A stretch of 39,478 nt of DNA, taken from positions 1 through 39,478 of the forward strand of contig JBMYYE010000010.1 of the NCBI GenBank assembly GCA_049609065.1. The letters are read 5' to 3'. Source of the DNA: JBMYYE01 sp049609065. Lineage in GTDB: Bacteria; Pseudomonadota; Alphaproteobacteria; Rhodobacterales; Rhodobacteraceae. Shown here piece after piece: positions 8,316 to 16,507 of this stretch. Position 1 is the first letter of the stretch. Every line of letters starts with the position of its first letter. The notes under the pieces were generated by a model. The model did no database searches and was not told the origin of the DNA. It was given only the letters and a program-made list of their open reading frames with translations. The position numbers and the translations under genes are program-made.

Positions 8316-9629
8316 TCAATCCTGAAACGGGTCGGTGACAAGGATGGTATCTTCGCGCTCTGGTGATGTGGACACCATGGAGACCGGGCAATCGATCAAT
8401 TCTTCTACACGTTTCACGTATTTCACTGCATTCGCAGGAAGATCGTTCCAGCTCCGCGCGCCTTCTGTGCTCTCAGACCAGCCAGCCATTTCTTCGTAGA
8501 TCGGCGTGCAACGCGCCTGTTGATCCGCCGCAATCGGCAAATAATCAAGGCGCTCACCATCGAGATCATACCCCACACAAATTTTCAACGTTTCGAACCC
8601 GTCCAAAACATCCAATTTGGTTAAGGAAATCCCCGTCACACCAGATGTCGCACAGGTTTGGCGCACCAAAGCCGCGTCAAACCAACCACAGCGCCGTTGA
8701 CGCCCCGTTGTTGTGCCAAATTCATGACCGCGGGTGCCAAGACGGTCACCATCAACATCAGGCGTGCCGTCTTCGTTCAACAATTCCGTTGGGAATGGAC
8801 CTTCGCCAACGCGTGTGGTGTAGGCTTTTACAATGCCCAATACATAATCAATGGAGCCTGGACCAATGCCAACACCTGTTGCGGCTTGGCCGGCAATCAC
8901 ATTTGACGAGGTCACAAAGGGATATGTACCAAAATCAACGTCCAAAAGTGCGCCTTGCGCCCCTTCAAACAAAATCCGCTTGCCCGCTTTACGTTTCTCA
9001 TTGAGTACTTTCCAAACTGGTGCTGCGAACGGCAAAATATGTTCTGCGACTTCTTTTAAGGATTTCAGAAGCGCATCACGGTCCACCGGATCAAAACCCA
9101 AACCTTTGCGGAGCGGGTCGTGATGTTGAAGCGCACGATCGACGCGGGCTTCTAATGTGGCTTCATCCGCCAAATCCGCAACGCGGATCGCACGGCGGCC
9201 CACTTTGTCTTCGTAACACGGGCCAATTCCGCGGCCCGTTGTGCCAATTTTTGTGCCTTTGCTTGCGGCTTCTTCACGGGCCCGATCGAGCTCACCGTGA
9301 ATTGGCAAAATCAAAGGTGTGTTTTCTGCAATCATCAAAGTTTCAGGATTGATTTCCACACCTTGGGCTTGCACTGTTTTGATTTCATTCAGCAAATGCC
9401 ACGGATCAAGAACAACGCCGTTGCCGATCACGCTCAATTTTCCGCCGCGCACAACGCCCGATGGCAAGGCATGAAGTTTGTAAACCTTCCCATCAATCAC
9501 CAAAGTATGACCCGCATTATGGCCGCCTTGGAACCGTGCGATCACATCTGCCCGCTCAGAGAGCCAGTCTACGATCTTACCTTTACCTTCATCGCCCCAC
9601 TGGGCGCCTACGACGACAACATTGGCCAT
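8316..9629 (-). CDS. purA: Adenylosuccinate synthetase
   Basis: A 437-residue enzyme joining IMP and aspartate with GTP to form adenylosuccinate, the first committed step to AMP. Motifs: GAQWGDEGKGK at residues 8-18 (GTP phosphate loop with the catalytic Asp), FQGGHNAGHT (catalytic His), TTGRGIGPCYEDK, and TTGRQRRCGWFD (IMP/GTP contacts). The length fits the family. The start is the ATG at 9629, with GGAG eight bases upstream. The frame is open to 9662, but that extension is not family-like. The downstream DUF2842 gene follows after three bases. Upstream is a 362-base divergent spacer shared with secG. Confidence 0.96.
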   Translation of the reverse strand: MANVVVVGAQWGDEGKGKIVDWLSERADVIARFQGGHNAGHTLVIDGKVYKLHALPSGVVRGGKLSVIGNGVVLDPWHLLNEIKTVQAQGVEINPETLMIAENTPLILPIHGELDRAREEAASKGTKIGTTGRGIGPCYEDKVGRRAIRVADLADEATLEARVDRALQHHDPLRKGLGFDPVDRDALLKSLKEVAEHILPFAAPVWKVLNEKRKAGKRILFEGAQGALLDVDFGTYPFVTSSNVIAGQAATGVGIGPGSIDYVLGIVKAYTTRVGEGPFPTELLNEDGTPDVDGDRLGTRGHEFGTTTGRQRRCGWFDAALVRQTCATSGVTGISLTKLDVLDGFETLKICVGYDLDGERLDYLPIAADQQARCTPIYEEMAGWSESTEGARSWNDLPANAVKYVKRVEELIDCPVSMVSTSPEREDTILVTDPFQD

Positions 9630-9991
9630 TGGAGATTCTCCGTTCGTATCAAAACCGATCACCTTCTATCTTTTATGCCCCATAAACGAAACCACTAATT
9701 CGCCGCAGCCCCAAGATGACCCCGTTTTTGAACGGGGCGTTTGTTCGCGATGGCTCACAAGCCCCAAAAATCAGCGCTGGTTTGAGCAAAAACACCATAC
9801 GGCGCGCTGCTTTTGATCTTTGTCTTCAAAGCGCGGCTTTGCATTGATCCCCCCAAGCCCTATCGCATTCACGCGGCCATGGCATGAATTCAGCTCCTAT
9901 TTGCGCATTTTCTGTTACGAAGGGTTGCGAAGCGGCCCCGAAGCCAATAGATAGCCCAAAGCGAATTTTTTCTGACCGCGAAGGCCAAATC
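9630..9991. other. Unexplained 362-base divergent spacer purA / secG
   Basis: This is the longest gap in the window without an assigned gene. It must hold the promoters of purA (minus) and secG (plus). I found no convincing protein frame in it. The one clear structure is a perfect hairpin, CCCCGTT (9720-9726), loop TTTG, AACGGGG (9731-9737), with no T-run. The stretch from about 9740 to 9880 has several short GC-rich complementary blocks (GGCGCGC, GCGCGGC), so a small RNA is possible but unproven. Confidence 0.4.
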
Positions 9992-10354
9992 ATGGAAAAT
10001 GTCATTCTTGTTGTTCACTTGATCCTCTCGATTGCTTTGATTGGCATCGTGTTGTTGCAACGCTCTGAAGGCGGTGGCCTTGGTATGGGTGGCGGCGGTG
10101 GCGGCGACGGCATTATGTCTGGTCGCTCAGCAGCAACCGCGCTCTCAAAACTTACATGGATCCTTGCCGCGGGCTTTTTTGCGACCTCGGTCACAATGAC
10201 AATCATCGCCGCCAAAAATTCATCAGGCAATTCTGTGATTGATCAAATCGGTGCCAAAGCGCCAACAGTTGAAGCCCCGCTCGAAACCGAAAGCAACACG
10301 CTTTTGCCACCCGCGCAAGGCACAGGCACGCTTACGCCGCCCTCCGCGGAATAA
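9992..10354 (+). CDS. secG: SecG, preprotein translocase subunit
   Basis: A 120-residue membrane protein of the SecYEG channel. Two membrane helices (VILVVHLILSIALIGIVLLQ at residues 4-23 and a second at about 50-70) flank the conserved QRSEGGGLGMGGG...GRSAA loop, which identifies SecG. The C-terminal tail is Pro/Thr-rich. The start is the ATG at 9992, with GAAGG seven bases upstream. The frame is open from 9884, but the extra 36 residues are not SecG-like. It is followed 177 bases later by pyrG on the same strand, the usual secG-pyrG order in this group. Confidence 0.93.
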   Translation: MENVILVVHLILSIALIGIVLLQRSEGGGLGMGGGGGGDGIMSGRSAATALSKLTWILAAGFFATSVTMTIIAAKNSSGNSVIDQIGAKAPTVEAPLETESNTLLPPAQGTGTLTPPSAE

Positions 10355-10531
10355 GCAATCCCTACAAAACTTAGCAGTCGCGATTTTTTTACCCACAGCA
10401 TGTAGGTCGCGGCTTGCGGAATCATTCAAAAATCTTTATGACTTAAATCCCGTGATGATGTGGTCTCTGGGCCCACAGAATCGCTTGTATTTGTGTTATG
10501 CAACCATTCAATCGCGGGAGTTCCCATATCT

Positions 10532-12175
10532 ATGGCACGTTTTGTTTTTATCACTGGCGGCGTTGTTTCTTCACTTGGGAAAGGCCTCGCCTCAGCGGCG
10601 TTGGGGGCTTTATTACAAGCCCGTGGCTATACGGTGCGGTTGCGTAAACTTGATCCCTATTTGAATGTTGATCCGGGCACCATGTCGCCGTTTGAACATG
10701 GCGAAGTTTTTGTCACGGATGATGGCGCGGAAACGGACCTTGATCTTGGCCATTATGAACGTTTCACAGGTGTTGCCGCGCGCAATAGCGATTCTGTGTC
10801 CTCTGGTCGGATCTATTCGACTGTTTTGGACAAGGAACGTCGTGGCGATTACCTCGGCAAAACGATCCAAGTGATCCCGCATGTGACAAATGAAATCAAA
10901 GATTTCATTTCGATCGGCGAAGACGAAGTTGACTTCATGCTTTGTGAAATTGGCGGCACTGTGGGCGATATCGAAGGTCTGCCATTTTTTGAGGCCATCC
11001 GTCAGTTCAGCCAAGACAAACCGCGCGGCCAGTGTATTTTCATGCATCTCACATTGTTGCCTTACCTCGGCGCATCTGGTGAGTTGAAAACCAAACCAAC
11101 ACAGCACAGCGTAAAAGAGCTCCGATCCATCGGGATCGCCCCTGATGTTTTGGTCTGTCGCTCCGATAAACCAATCCCCGCCAAAGAGCGCGCCAAAATC
11201 GGTCTTTTCTGCAACGTGCGCCAAGACGCTGTGATTGCCGCGCCTGATTTGAAATCCATCTATGAAGCCCCGCTTGCTTATCAAGCAGAGGGCCTCGATA
11301 AAGCCGTTTTAGATGCCTTTGGCATCACCAATGACCCAAAACCTGTCATGGACCGTTGGGAGGATGTACAAGACCGCATTCACAACCCAGAAGGCGAAGT
11401 GAAAATCGGCATCATCGGCAAATACACCCAGCTCGAAGATGCGTATAAATCCATTTTTGAGGCCCTCACCCATGGCGGCATGGCCAATCGCACCCGCGTC
11501 AAAGTTGAATGGGTCGACGCCGAGCTTTTCGATAAAGGTGACGCGACACCGCATCTCCAAGGGTTGCACGCCATTTTGGTTGCAGGCGGTTTTGGCGAAC
11601 GCGGCACCGAAGGCAAAATCAAAGCGGCGCAATATGCCCGCGAACATAAAATCCCGTATCTTGGGATTTGCCTTGGCATGCAGATGGCCGTGATCGAAGC
11701 CGCACGCAACACCGCCGGCATCAAAGACGCGGGCTCAGAAGAATTTGATCACGAGGCCGGCGAAAAACGGTTCACCCCTGTTGTCTACCACCTCAAAGAA
11801 TGGGTGCAGGGCAACCAAACCATTGCACGCAAACATGATGATGACAAAGGCGGCACCATGCGCCTTGGGGCCTATACGGCACATCTAAAAGAAGGCTCCA
11901 AAGTGGCCGAGGTTTACGGCAGCACCAAGATCGAGGAACGTCATCGCCACCGCTATGAGGTGGATATGAAGTACAAAGATATCCTTGAGGAGCAAGGTCT
12001 TATATTCTCAGGCATGTCCCCTGATGGACGTTTACCTGAAATTGTCGAATGGAAAGATCACCCATGGTTCATTGGGGTGCAATACCATCCGGAATTGAAA
12101 TCCAAACCGTTTGACCCGCATCCGCTTTTTGCTGATTTTGTTCGTGCGGCGATGAAAACATCGCGGTTGGTTTAG
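10532..12175 (+). CDS. pyrG: CTP synthase
   Basis: A 547-residue enzyme that aminates UTP to CTP using glutamine and ATP. The N-terminal synthase domain starts ARFVFITGGVVSSLGKGL, with the phosphate-binding loop at about residues 10-20. EIGGTVGDIE, LPYLGA and KTKPTQHSVKELR are family blocks. The C-terminal class I glutamine amidotransferase domain has the nucleophile C380 in GICLGMQ and the GVQYHPE His-Glu pair. The length is nearly equal to E. coli PyrG. The start is the ATG at 10532; the in-frame extension back to 10460 is unlike the family. GGGAG lies 12 bases upstream, a rather long spacing. The PhzF-family gene follows after six bases. Confidence 0.97.
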   Translation: MARFVFITGGVVSSLGKGLASAALGALLQARGYTVRLRKLDPYLNVDPGTMSPFEHGEVFVTDDGAETDLDLGHYERFTGVAARNSDSVSSGRIYSTVLDKERRGDYLGKTIQVIPHVTNEIKDFISIGEDEVDFMLCEIGGTVGDIEGLPFFEAIRQFSQDKPRGQCIFMHLTLLPYLGASGELKTKPTQHSVKELRSIGIAPDVLVCRSDKPIPAKERAKIGLFCNVRQDAVIAAPDLKSIYEAPLAYQAEGLDKAVLDAFGITNDPKPVMDRWEDVQDRIHNPEGEVKIGIIGKYTQLEDAYKSIFEALTHGGMANRTRVKVEWVDAELFDKGDATPHLQGLHAILVAGGFGERGTEGKIKAAQYAREHKIPYLGICLGMQMAVIEAARNTAGIKDAGSEEFDHEAGEKRFTPVVYHLKEWVQGNQTIARKHDDDKGGTMRLGAYTAHLKEGSKVAEVYGSTKIEERHRHRYEVDMKYKDILEEQGLIFSGMSPDGRLPEIVEWKDHPWFIGVQYHPELKSKPFDPHPLFADFVRAAMKTSRLV

Positions 12176-12181
12176 CCGCAT

Positions 12182-13057
12182 ATGGCGTTGCGATATCATC
12201 TCTATGATGTGTTCACATCCACGCCATATACAGGCAATCCACTTGCGATTGTTGAGGACGCAGATGCCCTAAGCGACGCGCAGATGCAGCATATCGCGGT
12301 GGAATTCAACCTCTCTGAAACCATCTTTTTGCGCGCGCCACGCTCTGCGGATCACATTGCGTCCGCGCGCATTTTTACGCCAAAATATGAGCTGCCCTTC
12401 GCGGGGCACCCCACCATAGGCGCCGCCATTTTTCTGGCAGAGACCCATGGTCTTTCAAACTTGGTGATTGAAGAAGTGGCAGGCGATGTGCCCGTCACCA
12501 TCCCCAATGGTGCAAATGACGTGGCGCGCTTCAAAGCCCCTATCATCCCTTTTGCCGCAGACACAATGGCCCCAACGGCACAAGACATGTCCCGTGCCCT
12601 TGGGGTATCCGATGCCGATACCAAGGGATTTCGCACAGGCGTTTTCGAAGGCGGTCCGCGCTTTATCTATGGTGAGTTGGCCTCCCGTGAGGCCCTCTCG
12701 CGCGTGAAACCATGCCAACCCGCCTTTGATCAAATGGCCGAAAAGGCAGGCACCGACGCGTGTTACGTTTTCGTGCAAACTGGGGCACACAGCCTACAAG
12801 CGCGCATGGTGCACAGCTATAGCGAAGACCCTGCCACCGGATCCGCAAGTGCCATACTGGCCGCATTTTTATTGCAAACCCATCGCTTAAACGAAGGGGC
12901 CAATCGCTGGACCCTCACCCAAGGGGTGGAAATGGGTCGCCCCAGCCAAATTACGCTCGACATAAATGTCAAAGGCGGAACGTTGTCATCCGTCTATATT
13001 GAAGGGGCGGCCGTGAGAATCGCATCAGGAATGCTCACGACTATTCCTGCTTTATGA
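12182..13057 (+). CDS. PhzF-family isomerase/epimerase-like protein
   Basis: A 291-residue protein of the PhzF superfamily, with the two-lobed diaminopimelate-epimerase-like fold. Conserved blocks: YHLYDVFTSTPYTGNPLAIV at the start, NLSETIFL with the catalytic glutamate E46, FTPKYELPFAGHPTIG near residue 70, and SEDPATGSASA near residue 216. Members act on phenazine precursors or unknown small acids. Nothing nearby suggests phenazine synthesis, so the substrate is unknown. It starts six bases after the pyrG stop with no clear Shine-Dalgarno, suggesting coupled translation. Its 3' end nearly touches the DUF1330 gene. Confidence 0.87.
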   Translation: MALRYHLYDVFTSTPYTGNPLAIVEDADALSDAQMQHIAVEFNLSETIFLRAPRSADHIASARIFTPKYELPFAGHPTIGAAIFLAETHGLSNLVIEEVAGDVPVTIPNGANDVARFKAPIIPFAADTMAPTAQDMSRALGVSDADTKGFRTGVFEGGPRFIYGELASREALSRVKPCQPAFDQMAEKAGTDACYVFVQTGAHSLQARMVHSYSEDPATGSASAILAAFLLQTHRLNEGANRWTLTQGVEMGRPSQITLDINVKGGTLSSVYIEGAAVRIASGMLTTIPAL

Positions 13058-13068
13058 AAGGACCACCA

Positions 13069-13362
13069 ATGGCCAAAGGATACTGGGTTGCAAATGTCGA
13101 CGTCGCGGACCCCGATGCCTATCAACACTACGTGCAAGCCAATGCAGAAGCCTTTGGCAAATACGGTGCCAATTTTTTAGTCCGCGGCGGCACAGCCCAC
13201 CAAGCCGAAGGCACGGCGCGCGCGCGCATTGTTGTCATCGAATTCAAAGATTTTGCCACGGCCCAAGCCTGCTATGACAGTCCAGAATACCAAAAAGCCA
13301 AAGCATTGCGCGATCCTGTGTCAGACGCCAACCTCACCATTGTTGAAGGCTGGGATGGCTAG
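13069..13362 (+). CDS. DUF1330 domain protein
   Basis: A 97-residue small protein with the ferredoxin-like DUF1330 pattern: AKGYWVANVDVADPDAYQHY, then FGKYGANFLVRGG, RIVVIEFKDFATAQACYDSPEYQ and a C-terminal TIVEGWDG. The biochemical role of this family is not settled. The ATG at 13069 has AAGGA six bases upstream. An ATG at 13054 overlapping the phzF stop is possible but lacks such a site. It is the last gene of the secG-pyrG-phzF run. Its last four bases overlap the convergent capsule-like gene. Confidence 0.85.
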   Translation: MAKGYWVANVDVADPDAYQHYVQANAEAFGKYGANFLVRGGTAHQAEGTARARIVVIEFKDFATAQACYDSPEYQKAKALRDPVSDANLTIVEGWDG

Positions 13363-14408
13363 GATGTTACGGCTGGCGTGACTTTCATTTTATAGCCCGC
13401 ACGCTTTAGGATCGTCCCAATGCGTTCATAATTGCGCGCCTTTTGATGGGGTTGAAATAGGTGCCACATACAAAACCAAGACACGTATTTTTCATAGTAA
13501 AATTCCTGCGTTTCGATCGCCCCCATTGCGGCTTTCAAGTCCTCTTCGGTATGAACCACAATTGAGTTGTGATGGAAATCCACCTCACCCGCCAGGATCG
13601 CAGGCGTTTTATGAAAATTTGCCTCAAAGGCAACCGCGGAACTCGCCGAGATACAAAATGATAGTTTGGGTAAAATGTCATGTATGGACTGCTCCACGAC
13701 AAAAATACCCGCATCAGGGTCATGATACCCTGCTAAAATTTTTAGTTCATCTTCACTTTGAAGCGGATGTGGTTTTATATAAATTGGGCGCGCCTCACGG
13801 TGCTTGATCACCGCATCCAAAAGCGGGCGCACATCGATATAATGCCGATTATAGTGAGGGGCCTCAAAGCTTTGGGAGAAAAACCCAATCGCCCCATCGA
13901 TCAAGGGCGCTCCTGTTGAAACTTGCGTGTATTTTGATCTGTTCTTTGGAACGTTCCAGCCTTTAATACGCTCAAAATTTTCAAATGGATGTCGATTTCC
14001 CATGTTCTCAGGTTCGAACGCTGCAAACTTAATAGACGAATTGTTGCGGCTTCCAAGCGCATCAAAATACCAAAATCCGTTCAGATAAGCGGGCACGGCA
14101 TAGAACACATTTTCCGCCACAACAGGATGATCATGAACCAAAATATGGATGTGCCGGTGATCGGATAATGCCACCTCTTCAACCCTATTTGTCTGTATCT
14201 TTGTGGCTTCAATCCCATAGCCATTCGCCTGAAAAAACGTGACCAATTGGCAGATGAAATCGAGTTTTCCCTGACGCATTTTGGACAGGCTTAAACGGTC
14301 GGTATGAAAGAAAACCGTTGGCGGGAACTGGCCAAGCTGCTTGGCGCAATTGGGCGCGAACACAAACTCTGTATCAGGAAAGAGTGTCATAAAATGAGCA
14401 ACCAACAA
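13359..14408 (-). CDS. Capsule polysaccharide biosynthesis-like protein (KpsC/KpsS-type)
   Basis: About 343-349 residues. The C-terminal half has hallmarks of the capsule synthesis family: YIKPHPLQSEDELKIL near residue 206, FVVEQSIHDILPKLSFCISASSAVAFEAN and FHKTPAILAGEVDFHH. These resemble KpsC/KpsS-type Kdo transferases, so a role in a surface polysaccharide is likely. No other capsule genes are nearby. The start is doubtful: the frame opens with TTG at 14408 and the first ATG is at 14390, and neither has a good ribosome-binding site. In the same frame, an ATG at 14447 with AAGGTGAG in front is followed after ten codons by TGA (14417-14415). The gene may therefore be a 5'-damaged allele, have a leader peptide, or simply start late. 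Confidence 0.7.
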   Translation of the reverse strand: MLVAHFMTLFPDTEFVFAPNCAKQLGQFPPTVFFHTDRLSLSKMRQGKLDFICQLVTFFQANGYGIEATKIQTNRVEEVALSDHRHIHILVHDHPVVAENVFYAVPAYLNGFWYFDALGSRNNSSIKFAAFEPENMGNRHPFENFERIKGWNVPKNRSKYTQVSTGAPLIDGAIGFFSQSFEAPHYNRHYIDVRPLLDAVIKHREARPIYIKPHPLQSEDELKILAGYHDPDAGIFVVEQSIHDILPKLSFCISASSAVAFEANFHKTPAILAGEVDFHHNSIVVHTEEDLKAAMGAIETQEFYYEKYVSWFCMWHLFQPHQKARNYERIGTILKRAGYKMKVTPAVTS

Positions 14409-14414
14409 AAGATT

Positions 14415-14447
14415 TCAATAAACAGCCTTGGCGGGCTGACTTTGCAT
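14415..14447 (-). other. Ten-codon mini-frame upstream of the capsule-like gene
   Basis: ATG at 14447 begins MQSQPAKAVY and stops at TGA (14417-14415), in frame with the capsule-like gene 6 bases further on. AAGGTGAG eight bases before the ATG is a better ribosome-binding site than any in front of the main frame. It could be a leader peptide or the true start cut off by a nonsense codon. A perfect TATAAT on the same strand (14454-14449) would, if used, start the mRNA at about this ATG and leave the Shine-Dalgarno untranscribed, so translation of the mini-frame is uncertain. Confidence 0.35.
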
Positions 14448-14456
14448 AATTATAAC
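14428..14456 (+). promoter_or_regulatory. Candidate promoter giving a leaderless terB transcript
   Basis: TTGGCG (14428-14433), 17 bases, TATAAC (14451-14456). The -10 element ends seven bases before the ATG of the TerB gene, so transcription would start at or next to that ATG. No Shine-Dalgarno precedes the gene, which agrees with a leaderless mRNA. The -35 is only a partial match. Confidence 0.45.
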
Positions 14457-14463
14457 TCACCTT

Positions 14464-14904
14464 ATGATAAATACACTCCTTAAAAAACTCACGGCATCAA
14501 AATCTGATGCATTCTCTGGCGATGAAACTCAGCTGGCTTTGGCGGCGCTCATGGTGCGTGTTGCGCGCGCTGATGGGGATTATGTCGACAGCGAAAAACA
14601 CATCATTGATAAGGTATTGATGACCCGCGACCGCCTTTCGCAAAAAGAGGCCGCCGCCCTTCGGACGGAGGCTGAGGACCTAGAGGCAAGCGCACCAGAT
14701 ACGGTGCGCTTCACCCGCGCCATCAAAGATGGTGTTGCCTATGAGGACCGCGCTCAAATCGTTGAGGCGCTTTGGGCTGTTGTGTTGGCTGATGGTGTGC
14801 GTGACCACGAAGAGAACGCGCAGTTGCGGCTTTTGGCCAATCTGCTCGGCATTAATGACCGTGACAGTGCGCTGGCCCGACAACGGGTTGAGGCGACACG
14901 GTGA
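14464..14904 (+). CDS. TerB-domain protein
   Basis: A 146-residue all-helical protein with the TerB/DjlA-N pattern: two repeats each carrying an acidic loop, VRVARADGDYVDSEKHIIDKVL (residues about 31-52) and VVLADGVRDHEENAQLRLLANLLG (about 106-129). The family was named for tellurite resistance, but stand-alone members have no settled function and the acidic loops may bind metal. There is no signal peptide. No Shine-Dalgarno precedes the ATG, and a -10-like TATAAC ends just before it. It overlaps the next gene by four bases (GTGA), implying translational coupling. Divergent from the capsule-like gene. Confidence 0.82.
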   Translation: MINTLLKKLTASKSDAFSGDETQLALAALMVRVARADGDYVDSEKHIIDKVLMTRDRLSQKEAAALRTEAEDLEASAPDTVRFTRAIKDGVAYEDRAQIVEALWAVVLADGVRDHEENAQLRLLANLLGINDRDSALARQRVEATR

Positions 14905-15644
14905 TCGCCCAATTGGGCATGTATCTGCGGGACGAAACCCGCCCTGTCTATCACACCCTTTGGGCGCATACCCAAAGGCACCTGGGCTTTGGGCCTGTTG
15001 CACTGACATATACCGATGCATTTTGGACGATTTGGCAATCGCCTGATCTCCTTTTATCCCAAACCTGTAGCTACCCCTATCGCCATAGTTTACATAAACA
15101 CACGCATCTCATCGGTTCCTCTGACCATCAAATAGATGGCATCCCTGCAGGGTATTACGCCTCCGTTTTTGTGGTGCGCGGCACTGATACACGCCATGAT
15201 TTGGCGGCGTTCAAGGACGCAACATTTGCCTATAATGAGGCCCTTTCGCAATCGGGCTGGGCTGCACCGCAAACCCACGCCAAAGCCCGCGGGTTTCAAT
15301 TTGAAAATTTGCTTGAAACAGGTGGGCATCAACGCTCCGCCCAATGCGTTGCAGACGGGCGCGCGGATATTGCCGCCCTTGATATTGTAACATGGACACT
15401 GTGCCAGCGCCATGATGCATTCGCCCGGGACCTCAAGGTCCTCGATACCACCGAAGCAAGCCCCGCCCTGCCCTTTATCACGGCACAAGAATCTCATATT
15501 CCTGCTCTGAAATCTGCACTTCTCGCCGCGATAGATGACCTCAGCGCCGATGAAAAATCTGCAATATTACTTCATGGGATCGTCACTTTGCCCAAAACTA
15601 CATATCTAGACCTGACATTTCCGTTAGGTCCCCCATCTATTTGA
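14901..15644 (+). CDS. PhnD-like binding-fold protein without a signal peptide
   Basis: A 247-residue protein resembling phosphate/phosphite/phosphonate-binding proteins (PhnD-like fold). It begins MIAQLGMYLRDETRPVYHTLW. FWTIWQSPDLLLSQTCSYPYR and QCVADGRADIAALDIVTW are typical ligand-cleft blocks. Unlike transporter binding proteins, it has no signal peptide or lipobox, so it should be cytoplasmic, and no permease or ATPase of a phosphonate system is adjacent. The GTG start overlaps the terB stop by four bases. The ligand and role are unknown; a cytoplasmic sensor or carrier is one reading. The adjacent amino-acid ABC genes are separated by a promoter-like region and have their own binding protein. 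Confidence 0.8.
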   Translation: MIAQLGMYLRDETRPVYHTLWAHTQRHLGFGPVALTYTDAFWTIWQSPDLLLSQTCSYPYRHSLHKHTHLIGSSDHQIDGIPAGYYASVFVVRGTDTRHDLAAFKDATFAYNEALSQSGWAAPQTHAKARGFQFENLLETGGHQRSAQCVADGRADIAALDIVTWTLCQRHDAFARDLKVLDTTEASPALPFITAQESHIPALKSALLAAIDDLSADEKSAILLHGIVTLPKTTYLDLTFPLGPPSI

Positions 15645-15665
15645 CGATATGACGCAGGTTAACTG

Positions 15666-15694
15666 TTGCAATTTTCGTCAATTTACCACCTAAT
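15666..15694 (+). promoter_or_regulatory. Candidate promoter for the amino-acid ABC operon
   Basis: TTGCAA (15666-15671), 17 bases, CCTAAT (15689-15694). It would give a 5' leader of only about a dozen bases before the ATG at 15713, which has no visible Shine-Dalgarno. The match to consensus is moderate. Confidence 0.35.
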
Positions 15695-15712
15695 CCACAT
15701 CTGATTAACAAC

Positions 15713-16507
15713 ATGACGGCAACCAACGTGACATCAACAGACACACCTGTAATCGAAATCACCAATCTTCATAAGGCATATGGTGCTTTGGAAGTCATCA
15801 AAGGCGTTTCAATTGCCGCCCATAAAGGCGATGTGGTGTCGCTCATTGGCTCATCTGGGTCTGGAAAATCCACCATTTTGCGCTGTGTGAACCTGCTTGA
15901 AGACAGCCAGCAAGGCGATGTTCTCTTTGAAGGGGAACCTGTGAAATGGAAAGGAACTGGCCTTGATCGCCACCCTGCAGATCGCGCCCAAGTGCGCCGC
16001 ATCCGTACCAATCTTTCTATGGTATTCCAACAATTCAACCTTTGGTCGCATATGACGATTTTGCAAAACGTCATGGAGGCCCCCGTCACGGTTTTGGGCC
16101 AAGACAAAGCAGAGGTCGAAAAACGCGCGCGCATGCTTTTGGATAAGGTTGGGATCGGCGACAAATGTGATGTCTATCCCGCACAACTTTCTGGCGGGCA
16201 ACAACAACGCGCCGCCATTGCACGGGGTCTTGCCATGGAACCCAAAGCCTTGCTTTTTGATGAGCCAACATCTGCGCTCGATCCTGAATTGGAGCAAGAA
16301 GTCGTCAAAGTCATCAAAGACTTGGCGCAAGAAGGCCGCACCATGATGATCGTGACACATGACATGCGCATGGCCGCAGATGTGTCCGACCATATTGTTT
16401 TCCTTCATCAAGGTTTGATTGAGGAACAAGGATCGCCAGAGGAACTCTTTGGCAATCCAAAATCAGAACGTCTAAAACAATTTCTAAGCGCGACCAGCCC
16501 GAACTAA
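15713..16507 (+). CDS. Amino-acid ABC transporter ATP-binding protein (HisP/GlnQ type)
   Basis: A 264-residue ATPase of a polar/basic amino-acid importer. Walker A GSSGSGKST at residues 46-54, Q-loop in SMVFQQFNLW, signature LSGGQ at 158-162, Walker B LLFDEP at 179-184, D-loop SALDP, and switch His in VTHDM. The insertion between Walker A and the Q-loop (KWKGTGLDRHPADRAQ) resembles HisP-type proteins for basic amino acids. First gene of a five-gene run with binding protein, two permeases and an amidotransferase-like protein. No Shine-Dalgarno is visible before the ATG, so its initiation is unusual. Confidence 0.93.
   Translation: MTATNVTSTDTPVIEITNLHKAYGALEVIKGVSIAAHKGDVVSLIGSSGSGKSTILRCVNLLEDSQQGDVLFEGEPVKWKGTGLDRHPADRAQVRRIRTNLSMVFQQFNLWSHMTILQNVMEAPVTVLGQDKAEVEKRARMLLDKVGIGDKCDVYPAQLSGGQQQRAAIARGLAMEPKALLFDEPTSALDPELEQEVVKVIKDLAQEGRTMMIVTHDMRMAADVSDHIVFLHQGLIEEQGSPEELFGNPKSERLKQFLSATSPN

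Noticed and set aside
10613..11284. 223-codon open frame antisense to pyrG
   Set aside because: It is fully inside the conserved CTP synthase domain and shows no protein-like motif; a codon-bias shadow.
14415..14417. TGA upstream of the capsule-like gene read as selenocysteine
   Set aside because: No hairpin resembling a bacterial SECIS follows directly, and the protein family is not a selenoprotein family. Nonsense codon, leader peptide or late start are simpler.
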